Shown in pieces: positions 30,301-40,669 of a DNA stretch of 64,000 nucleotides. This stretch comes from Porites lobata (Eukaryota; Cnidaria; Anthozoa; Scleractinia; Poritidae). The notes under the pieces are model-generated. The model was not told the DNA's origin and searched no databases. It saw only the letters and a list, made by a program, of their open reading frames with translations. Numbering within the stretch: the stretch's first letter is position 1; each line of letters opens with the position of its first letter. Location: the NCBI GenBank assembly GCA_942486035.1, contig CALNXK010000302.1, positions 234,501 through 298,500 of the forward strand. The letters are read 5' to 3'. Position numbers and translations under genes: made by a program.

Positions 30301-33023
30301 AATATATTTTTCTTTTGTTTGGGGATTGCTAAAATTGTATTTCAACTAAACTCTGTAAAATTCGCAATTGAACTTATTCTTCGGATTCAAAACAATGACC
30401 AATGTTCTGTCTGCACGTGCTCTTTTGGGTGAGTCGCCTGAAAAAGCAAGCGATCGGGTGTGTCGCCTTCGCGTAGTGCAAGGGAACTTGGTTTTCATTG
30501 GTTATGGCTCGCAAGTCCGTTTTGAACGAAATAAATGGTTTCAGTCATAATTAATGAACATCATATAGGTGACCTTGCAAGTTTGTATTATAAGAAAACT
30601 ATAGAACCTTTTTACGCCGCGAACAGGATAAATAGAATACTTCACTGGCCTTTTCTCAAAAAACGGGAATAGTCCAGCTTTAAATTCTGCTCCCCAGAAA
30701 AAGCTACAATCAAAATTATTTAAATTTGTAGTTTAAATTCAATTAAATTTTTTTAAATCGCTGCTCTTCGTTCATTTGTGGTAAATAAATGCATATCGAT
30801 TCTGAGGTATCCCCGGTTTGATAATTTGTGCAAAACTCCTCTACACCGCCACAAGTTTTCCGAGTGATGCACTGTTTCGGAGTGATTTTTATTTCATCAG
30901 GTCCTTTTCTTAAGTTGTGTTCGTCTCATCAGCTCAGCTTTATTATTTCTGTAGTGTCTGCTAAAGATATGTCGAATAAAGCTTCATAGGAGGTCACGAA
31001 AGGAGATTGGCATTTCAGCTCAAGTATGGTTTCAAGCTTTCAACGGTCTATGCTTGGATGAATTTAAACAATGGTTTCCTGGTCAGATGGGGGACAGATT
31101 TTCCCCCATATTTCGGTCGCTAGGGCTTGCGGCTCGCCATGTGACAGTGTCGGTGTCAACATTTTTAGCGGAATTAAAATCACTATAGCGCTTATTTGAT
31201 TGCCTGTTCTAGTATGGTCTCTTCTAGGGCTTAAAATATTGAGCTTAAGCCAATTCTTGAGAAATAACTTGTTAATAACTAAATCACCGCTTCGTGTCAA
31301 ACGAATATTTATCCCAAGTATTATATGAAACGTTACAAACAACAAAAATGAACTTTGAAAATCTGATATGCTATCAAGTTTCCAAAATCCACAATTGCAG
31401 TCCGTTAATCTTCAAGAATATCCATCCTCAGCTCCTTTTGTATTCGCCGTGTTAGTTGTACCTTCTTATGTGTCACTTAGATTATTCGTTTTGCTTTACT
31501 TTCTGTTTAGTTTATGGGACAACACTTTGTTGATTGTGACTACTGATAATGGCGGGGCACCTGATGATGGTGGTTACAACTGGCCTCTTCGTGGTGAAAA
31601 AGGAAGCCTCTGGGAGGGAGGGGTCAGAGGAGTGGGTTTTGTTCATGGAAAAATGCTGCAGAGGACTGGAGTCACGTGCAATGAGCTTTTTCACGTGACT
31701 GACTGGTACCCAACCCTCCTCTATCTTGCAGGTTTGCCCCCATTGATTGTTACAAATACTTAGATCACGTCACTCCTTTAGATCACTGAAGTGCTCTGTA
31801 AGAGTTGTTAATTGTCCATTTTTAATTAGTAGAAAACCAAAACGCTATTAACCTTGCTTCTTGTTCCTTGTAAGGCATAGAAGAGGATTCTGATAGTTCA
31901 GCGCTGGATGGGTACAACATATGGTCCGCAATTTCTGAAGGAGCCGCATCAGAAAGAACAGAGATTCTTCACAATATTGACGGAGACACTGCGGCAATTC
32001 GTGTGGGCGACATGAAGCTATTGTTAAACGTAACCAATAAAGACTGGTACAAACCGCCAGAGCTGTCCTCTGAAGCAAGGAAAACGAAAAAGGTATTAAC
32101 AAGAGAGCATGATGGAACAGAGAGGGAAACGCCCAGTCTACTGAGCCCTTGGGACTGATGGGTATTTCACCAAAAATATTTTTAGACCAATTAAACGCTT
32201 GAAATTAATCGGAGGTTGGTTTTCAGAGAGGTCGGCAAACTTTTAATCTATGGTTTTAAGAGAAAACTCAACAGCCACCACTAATAATTCTGCATTGTTT
32301 GAGGCAGTCACATTGCTATGGCACTCATTTTGCTATTTACTAGAATGGTATCTTCTAGGGGTGAAATTAAGCTAAAGGCCATGCTGGGTTTAATCCCAAT
32401 TGCCCGAAGGGCCTCCCTGCCCGCTTTACAGATCGGTCACCCCTTCCCCCCGCTCCCCCACACGCAGCTGGGTATTCCGTACGAGACCAGTTGCGTTATC
32501 CACTGGATAGAGGTTTTTCCACTGCAAAGCATTGTCCATAATTAAATGAACTGTTGCCATCCACGAATTCTGAAGCATACACGAAGTCACCAATACCGTG
32601 CTGACGTGCTGATTAACTGTTATATCCACTTTCCTTCTTTTAATCCTACAAAATTAATTATAAACAAACTAACGAGCTGCGATTTGCTATTTAAAATCTT
32701 ATCATCCAGTTTTAGTTAAATGTTTAGTTGTAACACGGCAAGACACATTGCTTCATATACATATTTTCTTTAGTCTTCTTACTGCCTTCCTTTGTTATCC
32801 GCAGAGATCTGGTGGCACAATTAGAGTTGCACTTTACAATATCACCGCTGACCCATATGAAAGTCAAGACCTCAAAAGCACGTACCCAGCTTTGGTAAGG
32901 ACGTTAAGAAGGCGAGTCACATATTACAAGACGGGCGAGGTACCTTCTGGGAAAGTTGACGCTGATCCAGAAGCAAAGACACTGGCGCTCGAAAATGGGT
33001 ATTGGGGCCCATGGATTGACTGA
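24124..33023 (+). CDS. Arylsulfatase B-like sulfatase, seven exons, one frameshift
   Basis: Secreted or lysosomal sulfate-ester hydrolase of the alkaline-phosphatase fold. Exons 24124-24394, 24689-24775, 26144-26356, 27021-27232, 31511-31731, 31875-32092 and 32805-33023 give about 479 aa. All splice phases join (1,1,0,2,1,0) if one extra base in exon 3 is skipped. Residues 1-25 are a signal peptide ending near KVHG. Metal ligands DD (VLDDLGWSD), the formylglycine motif CSPTRG, GKWHLGF, VHTPLEVP and TTDNGG are all present, as in ARSB/ARSI/ARSJ types. Probable N-glycosylation sites include NITT, NAST and NITE. The extra A at about 26227 turns RGFDS-FYG into a shifted frame. This may be a real null allele, a polymorphism or a sequencing error. 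A polyadenylation signal follows at 33237. Confidence 0.85.
24689..24775 (+). CDS. Sulfatase exon 2
   Basis: 87 nt, phase 1 in and out, reads GLQSGIIRSTEPYGLPLNIT to LPQKLKEAG, the family's stretch that follows the HTG motif. Confidence 0.85.
25181..25247. repeat. Short palindrome in sulfatase intron 2
   Basis: GGTTTTTGTGATATCC is mirrored by GGATATCACAAAAACC around a centre of ATCAAGGTTATTCCTTGAT. It lies inside a wider imperfect fold-back (about 25080-25310). Confidence 0.6.
26144..26356 (+). CDS. Sulfatase exon 3, contains a one-base insertion
   Basis: Starts YSTHMIGKWHLGF with the catalytic Lys and His. After YRGFDS at 26221-26226 there is one extra A (26227), after which the family sequence FYGIYLGAGDHYTHE resumes in another frame through to STYLYAE. 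With the extra base, translation stops early. Confidence 0.8.
26539..26822. mobile_element. Fold-back element with two tRNA-like halves inside
   Basis: The arms AAGTGAAGAATGGTCCTCGC and their inverse at the right end (TGCCAGGATCATTCTTCACTT) are about 60 bp long and share GTTGTGAACGCA and CAATTGCGTAAGAGAAGCC. The middle contains a tRNA-like sequence on the minus strand (26611-26682) and a second T-arm-like motif CGGGTTCAAATCCCG on the plus strand. Confidence 0.65.
26611..26682 (-). pseudogene. tRNA-derived sequence (tRNA pseudogene or SINE head)
   Basis: 72 nt with a 7-bp acceptor-like pairing (GGCTTCA with TGAAGTC), D-arm TAGCTTAGTTGGTTAGAGC and B-box-like GGGTACAAATC. Anticodon and T stems have mismatches. 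The loop would place GGT at the anticodon position (Thr), but pairing there is poor, so it is not called a working tRNA. Confidence 0.6.
27021..27232 (+). CDS. Sulfatase exon 4
   Basis: Reads QAQKVIESHNASTPLFLYLP, QSVHTPLEVP and YAGMVENVDEAIGNITEAM. The His of VHTP is a family active-site residue. Donor GCTGG|GTAAGT, phase 2. Confidence 0.85.
27700..28205 (-). mobile_element. Penelope-like retroelement 3' fragment with GIY-YIG tail and hammerhead-like core
   Basis: On the minus strand, from about 28205 to 27921, the reading is STQFGRFCLKDKFNEHRRPV, then KSKPTNVSERLLSHSDHSHT and ends CRDESL-stop. The F-x-EHRR and H-x5-H parts match the GIY-YIG endonuclease tail of Penelope-like elements. Downstream (27754-27732) is a CTGAAGA - 6-bp stem - GAAA string, the core layout of the hammerhead ribozymes known in these elements. 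Confidence 0.6.
28400..28960 (-). other. Probable retroelement debris
   Basis: On the minus strand the reading KFGGHLGGFSADMFEAEINK, then LKEKIRTLSLPSRRLTIKQ is open for about 60 codons. It lies upstream of the Penelope-like piece in the same orientation. The family is not known to me. Confidence 0.3.
29119..29515. mobile_element. 397-bp TIR element, copy 2 (CAGGGG ends)
   Basis: Inverted relative of 20445-20845, beginning CAGGGGAACCCAGCG and ending GGGTGCCCCTG. It is flanked on both sides by TTTATA, a likely target duplication. It lies in sulfatase intron 4. Confidence 0.65.
30125..30490 (+). repeat. Pair of direct repeats ~285 bp apart
   Basis: ACGTGCT...TTGGGTG-GTCGCCTGA...GCGATCGGGTG-GTCGCCTTCGC-TAGTGCAAG appears at about 30130-30208 and again at about 30415-30482, in sulfatase intron 4. 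Confidence 0.6.
31511..31731 (+). CDS. Sulfatase exon 5
   Basis: Follows a 4.3-kb intron full of repeats. Reads LWDNTLLIVTTDNGG (metal-binding Asp-Asn), then YNWPLRGEKGSLWEGGVRG and TDWYPTLLYLAG. Confidence 0.85.
31875..32092 (+). CDS. Sulfatase exon 6
   Basis: Acceptor CCTTGTAAG, phase 1. Reads IEEDSDSSALDGYNIWSAIS, EILHNID and AAIRVGDMKLLLN. Donor AAAAAG|GTATTA, phase 0. Confidence 0.8.
32805..33023 (+). CDS. Sulfatase exon 7 and stop
   Basis: Acceptor TATCCGCAG. Reads RSGGTIRVALYNITADPYES to NGYWGPWID and TGA. The N-I-T-x-DP-x-E stretch is a C-terminal feature of ARSB-type sulfatases. Confidence 0.85.
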   Translation, partial: RSGGTIRVALYNITADPYESQDLKSTYPALVRTLRRRVTYYKTGEVPSGKVDADPEAKTLALENGYWGPWID

Positions 33024-33618
33024 GATTTGAAATCTGAAAAAATGAAAGTCTCTTCACGGATAAAATTTTTTCAGACAGGGATAGATTAGCTTAGGTGATT
33101 TTATCGACGTTTATAGACGTGCAAGATAGCAACAGCTTTTATTTCGATTCGTTAATTGACAGTTACTTGTTATTTTAGGAAGATAGTACTGATTTTCATT
33201 ATGCTCTGTTTTCTCATGTTGCTGCAGATTGGTACGAATAAAGACTATTGCTGTTGACAAAAAGAGAGAATGAATTCGATAATAGGGTCACTCTCCTATC
33301 CGGGTCAACGTTTCCTCATATAAACAATCTGGCTCACCCAACTGTTCGTCTAGGCAGAGCGTGAGCGAACGATGTTAGCTTAAGTAAAGGTGTCAACTTT
33401 TTCCTTACTTAAAAAAAAGAAACTGGGAAAAAATACTCCGCAGAGAGGGCGACTCTCTTTCCCGGATTAACGTTTTTTCGTATGAACAGTGTGTGAGGCT
33501 GATATCGGGAAACAGAATGGTCATAATACTCTATACAATGCAAAGCAAAGCAAAGTTGACCGGTGTTTTACTGGAGGTAATATTTTTTTATTGTTTTCTG
33601 ATAGTACCGTTCTTGTTA
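33024..33618. other. 3' UTR of the sulfatase gene and a small internal duplication
   Basis: CACTCTCCTATCCGGGTCAACG near 33290 resembles GACTCTCTTTCCCGGATTAACG near 33450. No gene is seen. Confidence 0.4.
33237..33242 (+). terminator. Polyadenylation signal of the sulfatase gene
   Basis: AATAAA 214 bp after the stop codon, the first canonical hexamer downstream. Confidence 0.5.
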
Positions 33619-33622
33619 TTAA

Positions 33623-34472
33623 CCCTCGGACGTACATGCAAATTCATACCCCACCGTGGTACAAGTGGGTGGGGTGGATGGACCCCCCACTAGAGTTTTT
33701 GATATGTTGCAGTGTTTCGAAACGATTTTACCTTCGGTGGAAAGCCTTTGATATTCTCTACAAGATGAGGTATATTTTATGGGTGGTGGCGCTGCTGGGG
33801 GGCCTGTGACGTCACCAAAAATGGCCGCCATCTTGGATTTTACCAAGAATTAGAAATCAGGTTAAAACCGCGAGAAATGGTGATTTTTTTTTTTTGTGCC
33901 TGGGAAGAAAAATAACACAAAATAAGCACTTTGAATAATTTTAGCCTCAAGATTTACTTTTATTGTTGAAAAAAAGTTGAAAAAACATGTACTTTCACTC
34001 GAAAATGGCTTGATCACCTCCTACTTATGACGTTATATCTCGTAACCATAATTAAACTCTTCGCCAATAGATGAGCTTGGGAACTGATGCCTTAAAGGTT
34101 GGACGGGAGCCTGAACGCCTCAGAATCCGCAACGATTCGCTTAAGCAACAGATCCGCAAAGATCAGCTCAAAAATGCCAGCGTGAGGAGAGATGCAACGT
34201 AAGTCACAAGATAAGCAAAAGGCCCCTGCGGTCACCCCAAAGATCACGTACGCTTGAGGAGGAGACCGCTGACCGCATTGGCTTGCAGTTTAACTTTGCC
34301 TAAATTACATTTAGCCACATAAGACTGACCATCACTGAACTCGACTCAAAATGAGCGCAAGGGATGAACGAACAGCTACTGAAAACACCAGGTGCTGATG
34401 TTTTGGCCTCTAGGAAAAAACTCAGAAAAACCTCGCAAGGGGGTGGCATCCACCCCCTTGCACGTCCGAGGG
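33623..34472. mobile_element. 850-bp TTAA-flanked element, copy 1
   Basis: Bounded by TTAA (33619-33622 and 34473-34476). Ends CCCTCGGACGT and its inverse ACGTCCGAGGG, then CCACCGT/CACCCCC inverted runs. The inside has GGCCTGTGACGTCACC and GGCCGCCATCTTGG. TTAA duplication points to a piggyBac- or Kolobok-type MITE; no transposase. Confidence 0.75.
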
Positions 34473-34476
34473 TTAA

Positions 34477-36021
34477 TATTATTTTTACTTTTTTTAAATA
34501 AAAATAAAAACACCAGGAAAAAAACAATGCTATAAAAGCCTGGAAAAAGGAGAACCTGAAAATAACGAAATCTCAACATTGGTATCATATACCTACACTT
34601 TGCAAGTTTTTCGATTTTCAACCCTTTATTACAGGCCTTGTTGCATAAAGAAATAATATAATTATAAAGACTAGAGGTTACAATCGTAATTGTTGGAAGC
34701 CGGAGGAGGTTGATCCAACAATCGGTTGTATGGTCCTCTCTGTAAATTAAATTAGACATGAACTACAAAAGGACCGCAAACGAATTTGCCGCAGAAAATA
34801 GGATCTATAAGAAGACCTGATCAGCCAAATTCATACAAAGTACAGAAAAGTAGACACATTGAATTCCGCAAAGCTGATCGAATTACGTGAAAATAAACTT
34901 TGCAAGACATCAACACGACACCGAAAGAACCCTAAACAAAGAGGGGTTGTAGTCGTCAACTGCTGTTTCGCCATTATTGTGGCTTATCAAGACGGCGTAA
35001 CAAACAGAGAATATCTGCTGAAAAATAAACCGCTCGCTCTGATTTAAGCCCTGACATTGAACTTCAACACCGACAGAATCACGCTATTTGGGGGTCAAAA
35101 TTAAGTGATACATTTTACATGGCGAATTAAAATAACCCAAACATTTTACATGGCGGATTAAAATAACCCATACATTTTACATGGCGAATTAAAATAACAC
35201 AAGCATTTTACATCGCGGAATAAGTAACGCATACATTTTACGTGGCGAATTAAGGTGACTCGACCCAGTTTTTTTGGGGGGGGTACCATCCTACTTTGAA
35301 GCTCTCTGGTATCCCCACCTTTACTTTTATCGTAAGTCTAACACATAGAATGGATAACATATAGATCAATCTACAATATAACATAAAATTTTTGGGGATC
35401 GGAGTAAATGTCACGTGGTTATAATGCCACGCCCCTTTGAGGTCTGAGTCGAAAATCTGCTGTTGCCGGCATTTTTTCGTGAAAATCTCTCGGCTACACA
35501 TAGTGCGCATTAGTGCCTTGCGCTGAACAGAGTTTCACCAAAATCGCAAAGACCCAATTCGAGAAATTCAGCGGTTTCCAAATTTAGGTCATAATTTATG
35601 CGAAAATGATAAGCAAACTTTACACGATTATATCTAATAAACTATGAGATTCATCCCTTTATTTTGGGCATCGTTATAACAGATGGGTCCTTGCAAGTCA
35701 CCAAAACGCTTTAGGGCCTTGTAAATGCGCGCGATTTCGAGCAAAGCAAACTTTTCGCTATTTGTTGACGTTTGTCAGCGTTTAAGAGTCCTTCTCACGA
35801 AAAAAGCATTTTCTTAAAAATTCGTAGTTTTTTTCCCCTCAAATTTTTTCAGGGCCACAATTGATTAGCTAACTACCCGGATTCTGAATTTCATGGTCAT
35901 TGAAAAACTGTGACATTATCTTCTATAAGCCCAAACTTGAGTAAACATTGAAGATTTTTTAGCGTTTTGGCTGAGTTTGTGCTTTGGGAGTTGTCTATTG
36001 TTTCTAGTCTGTCATGATACA
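34477..36021. other. No gene seen; one piece repeated at 36855-37000
   Basis: 34745-34890 (ACTACAAAAGGACCGCAAACG, GACCTGATCAGCCAAATT) is a direct repeat of 36860-37000. No complete frame. Confidence 0.4.
35109..35255 (+). repeat. Tandem repeat, ~36-bp unit, four to five copies
   Basis: Units starting CATTTTACATGGCGAATTAA followed by AATAACCCAAA, with base changes in the last copies. Confidence 0.75.
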
Positions 36022-36822
36022 GCATTTTTGTTCAGCACGCGTGCAATGACCGCGCTTGGCTGACTTCCAGTCGTACCGTAACTTGATTGCATCTCTAAAT
36101 TCCTTCTTATTCAGTTTGTAATCCAGCTCTTTGAGGGGAATTACGGTCAGCCAATTTGTTCTCTGTAGCTAACTCAACAGCTCGCTCAGCTTTTGTCGAC
36201 AGGGAATTCTTCACTTGCTTGTTTTCGTGTGCTTAGTTGCAGTGTTTGAATTTCTGAGGCATCTCAGTGGAGGCTGGTGCTCTTGCTCAACAATTCGCCT
36301 CACCTGCGGATCAGTAACTTCGATTGAAGCCTCGTATTCAGAAGATGAGGTCACTACAGGATCTGTAAACTCAAGGCCACCCATGCGCACAAGGAGACCA
36401 AGGAGGTCGCGCTCTACTTTAGTGGCTGTACGGTCAGTGACAGCTGGCATGAGAACCTCATTAATCTCGCGCTCGAGTGGCTCAATTAATTCTGCAATAT
36501 CCGGTAATGTTCTTTGGAAATATGTCCAACGGTGCCGCAGACCAAAAGTGAAGGCTGCATAGCTGGCTTGAGGCTGTGATATGGAGAAATCTGCGAGTTT
36601 AGTAATATCATTGACCCATTTGTCTACTTTCTCGCCAGTATTCTTCAAGGAACGATCTAGATCCTGGAGCCGCGCCTAAGTGCTTGTGGCCCTCTATGGT
36701 GACGTTAACAGCAGTGTCTCTAAACACCTCCCTGGCAGCCTGTTCTCGTTCCGGTTTGATGATCAAGCAACATTTCTTGGCATTAGGGAAGTAACCCAGC
36801 GGAGGGCCACTCTCTGATAGTT
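36022..36822 (-). pseudogene. Retroelement fragment linked to reverse transcriptase, frameshifted
   Basis: On the minus strand it reads ESGPPLGYFPNAKKCCLIIK, then GHKHLGA, QASYAAFTFGLRHRWTYFQR, PLEREINEVLMPAVTDRTA, LVRMGGLEF, NSLSTKAERAVELA and WLTVIPLKELDYKLNKKEF-RDAIKLRYDW in different frames. This is the region after the RT core of a retroelement found many times in marine invertebrate genomes; the exact class is not settled here. Frameshifts near 36657 and 36140 show it is dead. Confidence 0.55.
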
Positions 36823-37724
36823 GTTATTGTTGCAATGAAAATTCTTGTTAGTCTCTGTACATTAAATAGACATAAACTACGAAAGGACCGCGAACGATTA
36901 TGCCGCAGAACGTAGGATCTGTAACAAGACCTGATCAGCCAAATTATACAAAGAAGACAACTTGAATTCTTCAAAGCTGATCGCACTATGGCCAGGTACT
37001 ATTTGACTGCATTTCACACAACTTAAAGATTTCTTAACTGAAATGACACCGGTTTGAAACTTCACGGGGTCAGAACTGAATAAATGTCTTTGCCATTGTC
37101 CTTTATACAAGTCTGAACTTTTGCTTAATTTATTCCTATTATTCTTGCGATATTTGTTAGCGTGATTTGTTGTTTTTTTTGCTGCCGAATACCAAATTGT
37201 TGTTACTTTTGCAATTTTTGCGAATTTTGTAGGCTTCCAGATGACCTTCTTTACCTTTCGTTTTAAAAAGTCGGAATTATTTCTAAATTTGTTATTCTTG
37301 CTATTCTTGCGATAGTTATCTGGGTGTTTTTTGGTGCAATAAAATTTCTTGTTACTTTTGCGATTTTTGAGGACTTAAATACTAGATTTCTGCAAGCAGT
37401 TTCTATTAAACCTATTTTTTCTAAAATTGCGACAAAAATTTGTAGCAAAGTTTTGCTACAGTTTGCAATCCTTGTTGAATTTGTTATTTTTGCTATATTT
37501 GCTATTTTTTCCATACATTTCTGACAGTACAGTTAATTTTTTTGGCCAAAATTGCCAAGAAAATTTGCTACCAAAATTTGGTGACAGTGTTCAATCCTGG
37601 ACATAAGTGGAAAGCCACAAGATCGCATTACACAACTCTTTCAACCATTTTAATGCAACAAATTTAATAAAATAGTTGGGGAAATGTGGCCTCAATGAAA
37701 TGTTTTGGTGGTTAAACGGTTACA
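36823..37724. other. No gene seen; diffuse duplication
   Basis: About 37130-37255 and 37290-37400 share CTATTCTTGCGATA and TTGTTACTTTTGCGATTTTTG-type pieces, an old local duplication. The frames are AT-rich artefacts. Confidence 0.35.
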
Positions 37725-38116
37725 TATCATACAGCTTGCCTTATCCGGAAAGCGAGGATCCTCATCTTCGTTGCTGGACTCTTCGACTAACTGGCTTAAA
37801 GAACTGATGCTGGCGTTAGTTTACAATATTATCAATCAACTTTGCAGCGCAATAATACACTGAGTTGCTGCCACAACTTGCAATGTGAGGTCGATTGGGC
37901 CAACGAGTGAGTTTGTGGCTGATTTTGTCGGAACTCGAATTTCTAGATTTCTATTTGCCCTTATATGTTCTTAAATTTGAGTCTGAAGGATTTATATAGC
38001 CCTATTAGCCACCTTGTATAGACTGTAATATAGTACTGTAAATTTATTTCTGTGTCTGGTCGCCGTTTAAATAAACAAGACACATCAATCATAGGGTTAA
38101 TATTCTATATTTGTTG

Positions 38117-38706
38117 ACCCCCGGACATGCACGCAAATTCATACCCCCACCGTAGTACAAGGGAGGGGGGATTGATGGGACCCCTCCCTAGAGTTTTTGA
38201 TATGTTGCAGTACTTTTAAAATGATTTTGCCTTAAGTGGAAAGCCTTTGATCAAGATGGGGCGTATTTTATAAGTGGTAGCGCTACTGAAGGCCTGTGAC
38301 GTCACCAATGACGGTGGCCATCTTGGCCATCATCTTAGATTTTACCAAGTATTAAAATTCAGGTTAAAGCCCCAAGAAATGGTATTTTTTGTGCTTGAAG
38401 TATAAAATAACACATAACTAATCACTTTGTATCATTTTATCCACAATCTTTACTGTTATTGTTGAGAGAAGTTGAAAGAACATGCAGTTTCACTCAAAAA
38501 TGGCTTGATCATCTGCTACTTATGACATCATATCTCGTATCTATAGTAACTGACCATCACTAAACTTGTCTCAAAATGCGTACGAGGAAAAAAGAAAAGC
38601 TATTGAAAACGTCAGGTGCTGATGTTTTATCGTCTAGGAAAAAACTAAAAAAAAACTCAGAGGGATCGGAGGAAGCACTTCCCCCCCTCACTTGTTCGTC
38701 CGAAGG
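38117..38706. mobile_element. TTAA-flanked element, copy 2 (diverged)
   Basis: Relative of 33623-34472 with ends CCCCCGGACATGC and CGTCCGAAGG, flanked by TTGA and TTAA. The duplicated region at 41040-41070 lacks it, so the insertion is directly visible by comparison. Confidence 0.75.
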
Positions 38707-39055
38707 TTAAAACAAAATGCATTTTCCCTTTGCTACCAGATGAAGAAATTTGTTTCATTTATGCCCATTAGGATAAGACCGGAAATAAATATGACGGCGC
38801 TCCATGAAATAGCCAGCAAACGTCAGCAATAAAAATGAGTTCATGCCTGCTGTTTTTCAGTTGGTCAAACATTTTTATCAATAAACAATAAACTGGCGCC
38901 ACCGTTCTGACAAACAGTTAACAATTGTCCTTCTAATTGCTCTAATTTGGGATCTTCCTAAAAATGCATTGAAACATATCCTACTCGTTGAACGTTACCT
39001 TTGAGTTAAAATTGCTGTCCGTATTTGCGTCATTAAGCAACATCGATCTTTCAAG

Positions 39056-39062
39056 TATAAAA
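39056..39062 (+). promoter_or_regulatory. Possible TATA box
   Basis: TATAAAA followed about 22 bp later by TCAGAAC, an initiator-like site, and then by a donor-like CTGAG|GTACGT. It might mark a non-coding first exon of a downstream gene. Copy 2 of the duplication lacks this TATA box. Weak evidence. Confidence 0.25.
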
Positions 39063-39180
39063 CGTCCTCATTGATCGTCAGAACCTTATTCACCAAAAGC
39101 TGGTAAATACAGCGGATCAAAACAGCTGAAAACTGAGGTACGTAAAGTATAAAACGCTTTACCATAAATGAAAGCCGATA

Positions 39181-40669
39181 GAGATGTTTTTTACTTACAA
39201 TATTTCGTAGCCTTTTGATTATCTTTATACTTTGATCATGAACGGTGTTTAATCGACAGCACTGCGCCGGATGTGAACATATGTATCTGTTACGGCCAAC
39301 AGTTAAAGTACCTTTTCTGATTCACTCTTAAGCTACCCCTTTCGCCAAGAAACGCTTAATACCCAAACTAGCCATTTGTAGATATGCTGGATTTATGAGT
39401 TGGATTTTAAGTCTTTATTAAAGTCGCCGATGGGTTTTGTGTTAAAGTTGGTGGTGGAAATTGCGAGTTGACTTTGTAAGGCCAATTAACGCTGTGTACT
39501 GTAGTCAGTATTTTGTTTCTACTTTTATGCCAAGGCAAGTCACTGGTCACCAGTGAATTAGCATTGTGAGTAGTTAGGTCTGAGTTGTTAAGTAAGCGAA
39601 GTCGCAACACGAATTTGAGTTTGCAGGTTGTGAGGTCACGTTTAAAAGCCTTCACTATATTTTCTCACAATTTAAGTGTATTTTTCCCTACCATGAGGTC
39701 ACTGAATTAAAAAGATGTACAAAGATGTGTGTTTAATGAAGTCAAATAGAACAGGTATTCTTTATATACCATCGAACGATTGCTAGTATCTGATATAAGA
39801 ATACAATAATCCTTCGAGTAAGTAATACTTTATCGGACTTCTACAAACACCTTGCATTCGCGCAAACTGTTCTTCCCTGTATTAAAAAGGAAGAATTTCG
39901 CTCTCATTTCCATAGGACTTTAAACGTTTGTTAGCGGCATAGCATTTTTTGAGACAAAAAGGAATTTATTTTATTCTGCGGCTATTAAAAAAGGAATGAT
40001 GTGCACTTCATGCAATGGCATGAATGTTACTGAAAATAGAAAGTTACTTGAACAGGCCAAAACGTTTTTTACTCCGTTCTTTCATCTAGCGTAGAATCCT
40101 AAACACCGACGTATATGTCGTCATATATCCTAGAAATGTTTTGCTCTTCAAAACATCCTTTATTATCGGTCAATTTCTTCTGTTTTTCGCATCTGAAGAA
40201 GAAAAGAAGTCATATAAAAGATTTCAGCGATGGAATTGAACGTTTTATTTTAGGGTTACAGTTTGATAAAATCGCTCCAAATGAATACAATTCCACTAAA
40301 ATTGACAAAAAATTTGCAATCCACACCCACTCCACGCAAGCATGCGATCTGCTAAATATCAAACTACAGTCCTGCTAAAATTTGTACGAATGTTTTGACA
40401 ATCATCCAATCAAAATCACTTCCGGTTTTTGGATTGTGACATGACTGAACAGTGTGAGCGCCCAGCTTTCAGACGACTCCCTCGGACGTTTGCGACTGTA
40501 TAAGTCTATATAACTCTTTATTAATAAATCTGAGGCTTTTTACTTTTTTTCCTATGGATATACTTGGAAGTTTATAAGCCCTGAAGACAGACCCAAGGGT
40601 GTTGCTTCCAACCACAGCGTTTATCGAGTGAGTGATTATCATATCTCCTCAACAAAATGTTTCTGTGAC
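39181..40669. other. No gene seen
   Basis: AT-rich DNA between the duplicated blocks. The frame at 40115-40378 has no recognised domain. Confidence 0.4.

Larger units (their letters stand above)
37725..39180 (+). repeat. Segmental duplication, copy 1 (holds a TTAA element)
   Basis: Shares GGAACTCGAATTTCTAGATT, TTAAATTTGAGTCTGAAGGA, TTATGCCCATTAGGA-AAGACC and TCATGCCTGCTGTTTT with 40670-41560 in the same order and orientation. It is interrupted by the TTAA element at 38117-38706. It ends near a splice-donor-like CTGAG|GTACGT at about 39134. Confidence 0.7.
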
